Shown piece by piece: positions 60,161 to 64,000 of a stretch of 64,000 nucleotides of DNA. The first letter of the stretch is position 1. Each line of letters starts with the position of its first letter. Under the pieces are notes generated by a model that saw only the letters and a program-made list of their open reading frames with translations, made no database searches and had not been told where the DNA came from. The position numbers were made by a program, and so were the translations under genes. This DNA is from Ignelater luminosus (taxonomy: Eukaryota > Arthropoda > Insecta > Coleoptera > Elateridae). Location: assembly GCA_011009095.1 (NCBI GenBank), contig VTPC01001753.1, forward strand, positions 158,448 to 222,447, written 5' to 3'.

Positions 60161-61189
60161 TAGTTAGTCTGTCAGTGGTGTACAATCGAAGCAGTGTAAC
60201 ATATCTAGCGATTATTATTAATTCATCCATATCAAGTGTGGCGCAATCGTGTCATATTTTGTATACAAATCTCTTTTACACACATCATGCATCATGTGAT
60301 CTGCCCGAGTTGCGACATTCCCAGTGTTACTGTGATTTGGTTACTCCTGTATATTCCCTAATCCTTCCTAATATCCCAGAAAACCCATTTTAACTAATGG
60401 AAGTCGATACATATGGAGACATCTCTTGTACAGTATTCCTATATGTACCAGAGCAGCCCTGCAATTGTCTTATTTGCAATAGCGCAGATTACAACTTTTA
60501 AGAACATTAAACAAACAGTAATTCGAAAACATGATTTTTATTAATTGAAAGTATAAAGGAGAAAAAAATTTAGTAAAGAATTGATGAGCATGTGTTTTTT
60601 GTTTTTCTTTCTTATTTGTATAGATTGTACATATATTTTACAACAAAACACTTTGCTAATTCATAATTTTCATGCATTTCACTTTTTTCTACTCTCAAAT
60701 AAAAATCGTTTTTTGTAGAAGAATTTGCTAAAACCAATCTGTTTTGCATTTCATTAATTTAAAGAAGAGGTAAGATAGTTTTAAAAAATTAATTAAAAAC
60801 AATTGATACTTTAGCTCGAGTCTGTTTGTATTTAGAGAAAATTAAAATTCCTAACAGCATTTACATAAATTGGCAGATTCTTTGTTCTTTTTTTACACAT
60901 ACAAAGATGTGAGTTATATAAAATATAGGCCAAAATATTAAGTTGAAATAAAAGGCTTTTCATTAGAGCTTTAAGCATTAGTTTCAATTAGTTGTCAATA
61001 GGGGGCGTTGACATCTTATTCTTCATCAAGGTTTGTAAATAATAGCATGCTGTGAAAAATAGGTCATCCTATTGTGGAAAAACACAATTGTGATGATCTC
61101 TGTCAAAGAATTAAAAAACCAATAAGGGGATGAACACACTGTTGTGACACCAGTGAAGCAAATTATCAGAAATAGACAAAAAGTCATAA

Positions 61190-61305
61190 CATCTGGAGAT
61201 CTGTCATCAACTTTGGCAATGCTGATTATTGTTCACCTTCTTTTTTATGCCATATTTACAAATTCTAACGCCATCTGTTGGTTGATGATTTTTTGCCAAT
61301 ACATT
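61190..61305. repeat. dispersed repeat fragment shared with 42.2-42.5 kb
   Basis: AACTTTGGCAATGCTG (about 61,208) and CGCCATCTGTTGGTTGATG (61,270-61,288) recur as AACTTTGGCAATCCTG (about 42,236) and CGCCATATGTTGGTTGATG (42,471-42,489). The 61-kb copy lacks the internal inverted repeat. The element type is unknown. Confidence 0.5.
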
Positions 61306-61330
61306 TCAAGTATTGAACTAACATGAAAAT

Positions 61331-61468
61331 GCTTGTGTTCAGAAACAGTTAGCATGGTGATATGCTGTCAATTAAAAAGCTCCTGATTGATTGACATATG
61401 ACAGTCAATCAATGAGAAGTATTTTCATTAGCTTCACATCATTATGCTGACTGCTCCTGAACACAAGC
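61331..61468. repeat. foldback repeat (138 bp)
   Basis: GCTTGTGTTCAGAAACAGTT at 61,331-61,350 pairs with the reverse complement of AGTGTT-free right arm CTGACTGCTCCTGAACACAA ending near 61,466, and the pairing continues inward as AGCATGGTGATATG against CATCATTATGCT. An inner pair, TTGATTGACAT..GTCAATCAA, lies in the loop region. It is non-coding. Confidence 0.6.
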
Positions 61469-64000
61469 TATGACAGAACTCAATGGAAGATGGGAAGAAA
61501 TTTAAACTATCCCTGAATAAATATGGAAAATTTTGTTCGTTCCCATATTTTAATATTTACAAATCTGAAATTATATTCATCATATATTAGCGCTGCTAAT
61601 TTAAATTCAGATTTAAATAAATTAATAGCAGTAATTTGGAATTGTTATTAAAAACATACTTGCAGAGAGAGTTCATTAACCTTCAAAACTAGTATCACAG
61701 CAGTCAATCGTCAGTGATAAGAGTTCATTGAATTCTAACATATATTGTTGTAAGACAATGGAAATAACATTGTTTACATTAAAGAACTTGAGTTTTGTTG
61801 GCATTGGCAATATGATGACCTATCTTCCACAGCATCTTGTTGTTTACAGACCTTGATTCTTTATTAGGATTCTTCTATTTGAAATTGCAATAATTGAATT
61901 TTTCAATAGAATATCTTTCAACTTTAATAAGATTTTAGCGGGCCACTTGATATATTTAAATCTACATTGTAACTCGTGATCCAAAAAATATCACCTCAAG
62001 GTTGGCCTTGTGAAAAATGAATAATGTTTATTATGTCTGTTCATTAGAACTACTAATTAATAGAACTCGGAGAGATCAAAAATTTTTGCTAAATAAACTA
62101 AAAAACAACCTTTAATACAAAAAAAAGATTTAAACTAGATGTGTTTTGTTACTGCCAGCTTATTTTCAAGCTGACTTGACATATATGTTGATAATCAGTT
62201 ATTAGAATTTAACTTACATATCTGAAGCAAGCAAAATATGAGCAACTCTATCTATCGTTTTTTATATGACCAACCTTAAAGTGAGATTTCTTGAATCACG
62301 GCTGCTAATTATTTTTTTGTAAATTAACCTGCTGTGATTTTCTTTTTGATCGTAGAAAACTATTTTAATGCAGCTAATGTTACTAGAGAAGGATGTTCTG
62401 GTATTTGCAGGAATACTGTAATTTTATTACCTTTTCCCTTAGGATAGTTTAAAATAAAATGGTATATAGATATAAGTGAACAGCTCATAACAATTGTGTG
62501 AACGAACTTATATAGTAGTTAATCCCCTTTTTAAGACTATGTGAATTATTGTTAGGATATAAAATTGTTATTGAGCTGTTTTTAATGGAAAGGTTTTTAG
62601 TATAGTGAAATAATATTAATTGAGATAGTAAAATGCAGAGGTGTCTCCTAATTAATAATAATCCCCCCAATGTGAAAAGAAAGTAGGTGTGTGCCTACTA
62701 GTGTAAAAAGGACAAGTATGAGAAAAAATTTAATGTTGAACTTGTATGTATTTATGTTTTGCATTATTTAAAATCTGTGCTAGTGTAGCTAGAGAAAAAA
62801 GAAACAGGTTAACTGTGAGTTTTCACAAGTACATATCTTTCCAGGGTTCAATTGTTGTAAATAATCATGTGCCAATCTCGATTGCATTTGTTTTTTAATT
62901 AATAATTATTAATTGTATAATTGGACGGAGATTGATGTTAACTGTTATTACAATCCTGAGAGAATGGCTTTTATTTTCAAGTTACGAAATTATTTTGTAT
63001 TTTTATAATATTGAAAATTAGTGCCAAAATTGCCAAATTTGATAGTTAAAAAAAAGTTATTTAAGTGCAATATTATCAAAAGGGAAAGAACAAAATTGTT
63101 GATCTGGAGCCTTTCATAAATTCTAACCTTATTTTAGATGGTTCGACTGATTATGATAATAAATTTGAGGATGCGAAGTGTTTGTTTTTGTTGGTTTGGA
63201 TGGTAAAATAATAATTGTATGGAACAAAATTATGTTGCATTTATCCCCATTTTAGATTTTAATCACATATGATAAAATTACATTTATCCAAACTAAGACT
63301 GCATGTAGTATGCTCTTATTATGATCTCATTTTGGTTAGTGCTCGGTTGCATATTAAAGCAACCATATTTCATGAAACACCCAGAGTCTAAATTATTAGA
63401 TTAGTATATTTATAAATTATAAATTTATTTGTAATTTTGTATTGTATTATTGTCGTGTGTTTTCGTAACTTGAGAATGAAAGAAATGTAAAATGTTTTTC
63501 TACCGTAAATTTTAAGGTTAGATCTGAATAAGGCACGATAATGTGATTTGGCCCCAGTATGTATATTGGACTGTATCTTTAGTGCTGTGAATTGAAAAAT
63601 TATGTCTGATTAGATTTAAAATTTTTTTCTAATGTATTTGATTTTTTGCTTTGTTTGTGATAATATTCGAACCAAAGACTTTTTCTTGTTTTGTTTTTAT
63701 TGTTTTTGCAAATTTAAATTAGTGTATATCTAAATGAAGAATTGAAAAGATATTTTAGTTAGTTTTTAGAAATTTTTCAAGAAATTCAAAAAGAGTATTT
63801 TTTTAGAATCGTGCCATAACATTTTTATTGAAGACATTAAAATGTCGATTATTATGGTCGATAAATGTAAGGATTTTGTGTAAGTGTAAGAGTTCATGAA
63901 TGTCGATGGTTCGTTAAGTATCTTGCATATCTGTTCATGCCAACACTTATATTGCGATATAATAAATTTAAATTATATATATTTGAAAATATAAAAAAAA

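Larger units (their letters stand above)
60161..64000 (+). other. 3' flank or long 3' UTR of broad
   Basis: This is AT-rich DNA with no open frame that I would call a gene. It contains several AATAAA-like signals (for example near 60,944, 62,452 and 63,961), a foldback repeat at 61,331-61,468 and a repeat fragment at about 61,190-61,305. It may contain a long shared 3' UTR for exons C and D, or be intergenic. Confidence 0.5.

Overview
The window is AT-rich insect nuclear DNA. It carries the 3' two-thirds or more of one large gene on the + strand, the ecdysone-response transcription factor Broad (Broad-Complex, br). The BTB exons give an almost textbook Broad sequence (starts [15 protein letters not shown], contains HPVIVLQDV and [14 protein letters not shown]). 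The style of the locus, with large introns and many short inverted-repeat DNA elements, fits a holometabolous insect. A beetle is my best guess, but the species cannot be read from the sequence.

Layout. Positions 1 to about 31 kb hold no gene I can support. This is upstream flank, or a long 5' intron if a distal promoter lies outside the window. It is sprinkled with decayed elements: the 3' end of a Tc1 transposon (1-488), a Tc3/mariner-like remnant (about 6.8 kb), a worn tandem repeat (7.6 kb), a LINE reverse-transcriptase tail (11.4-11.86 kb), a small Ty3/Gypsy-like fossil (13.0 kb), a foldback MITE (24.6 kb) and a transposon end (28.2 kb). From 31.1 to 32.1 kb the base composition becomes GC- and CpG-richer. 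This is the best candidate for the proximal promoter and 5' UTR, with a good splice donor at 31,796.

The gene. Coding exon 1 (32,610-32,795) and exon 2 (35,312-35,503) encode the BTB domain. Exon 3 (49,794-50,556) and the small exon 4 (50,826-50,879) encode a low-complexity linker. Exon 4 ends in phase 1. Downstream lie four alternative 3' exons, each opening in the matching phase after an AG and each encoding one pair of C2H2 fingers and its own stop: A 54,920-55,152, B 57,308-57,525, C 59,304-59,524 and D 59,641-59,957. Predicted isoforms are about 475, 470, 471 and 503 residues. A fifth phase-compatible terminal exon without any finger may exist at 60,021-60,160.

Intron 2 (14.3 kb) is a trap for short DNA transposons. 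At least six inverted-repeat elements sit in it, including two copies of one family in opposite orientation and a 1-kb palindrome ending 174 bp before exon 3. Exons C and D sit in a sharp GC-rich island only 116 bp apart, so their 3' ends must be processed together. I found no tRNA, rRNA, CRISPR array or second protein-coding gene that I would defend. Splice sites and isoforms are read by eye from consensus and reading phase, and no transcript evidence was available.
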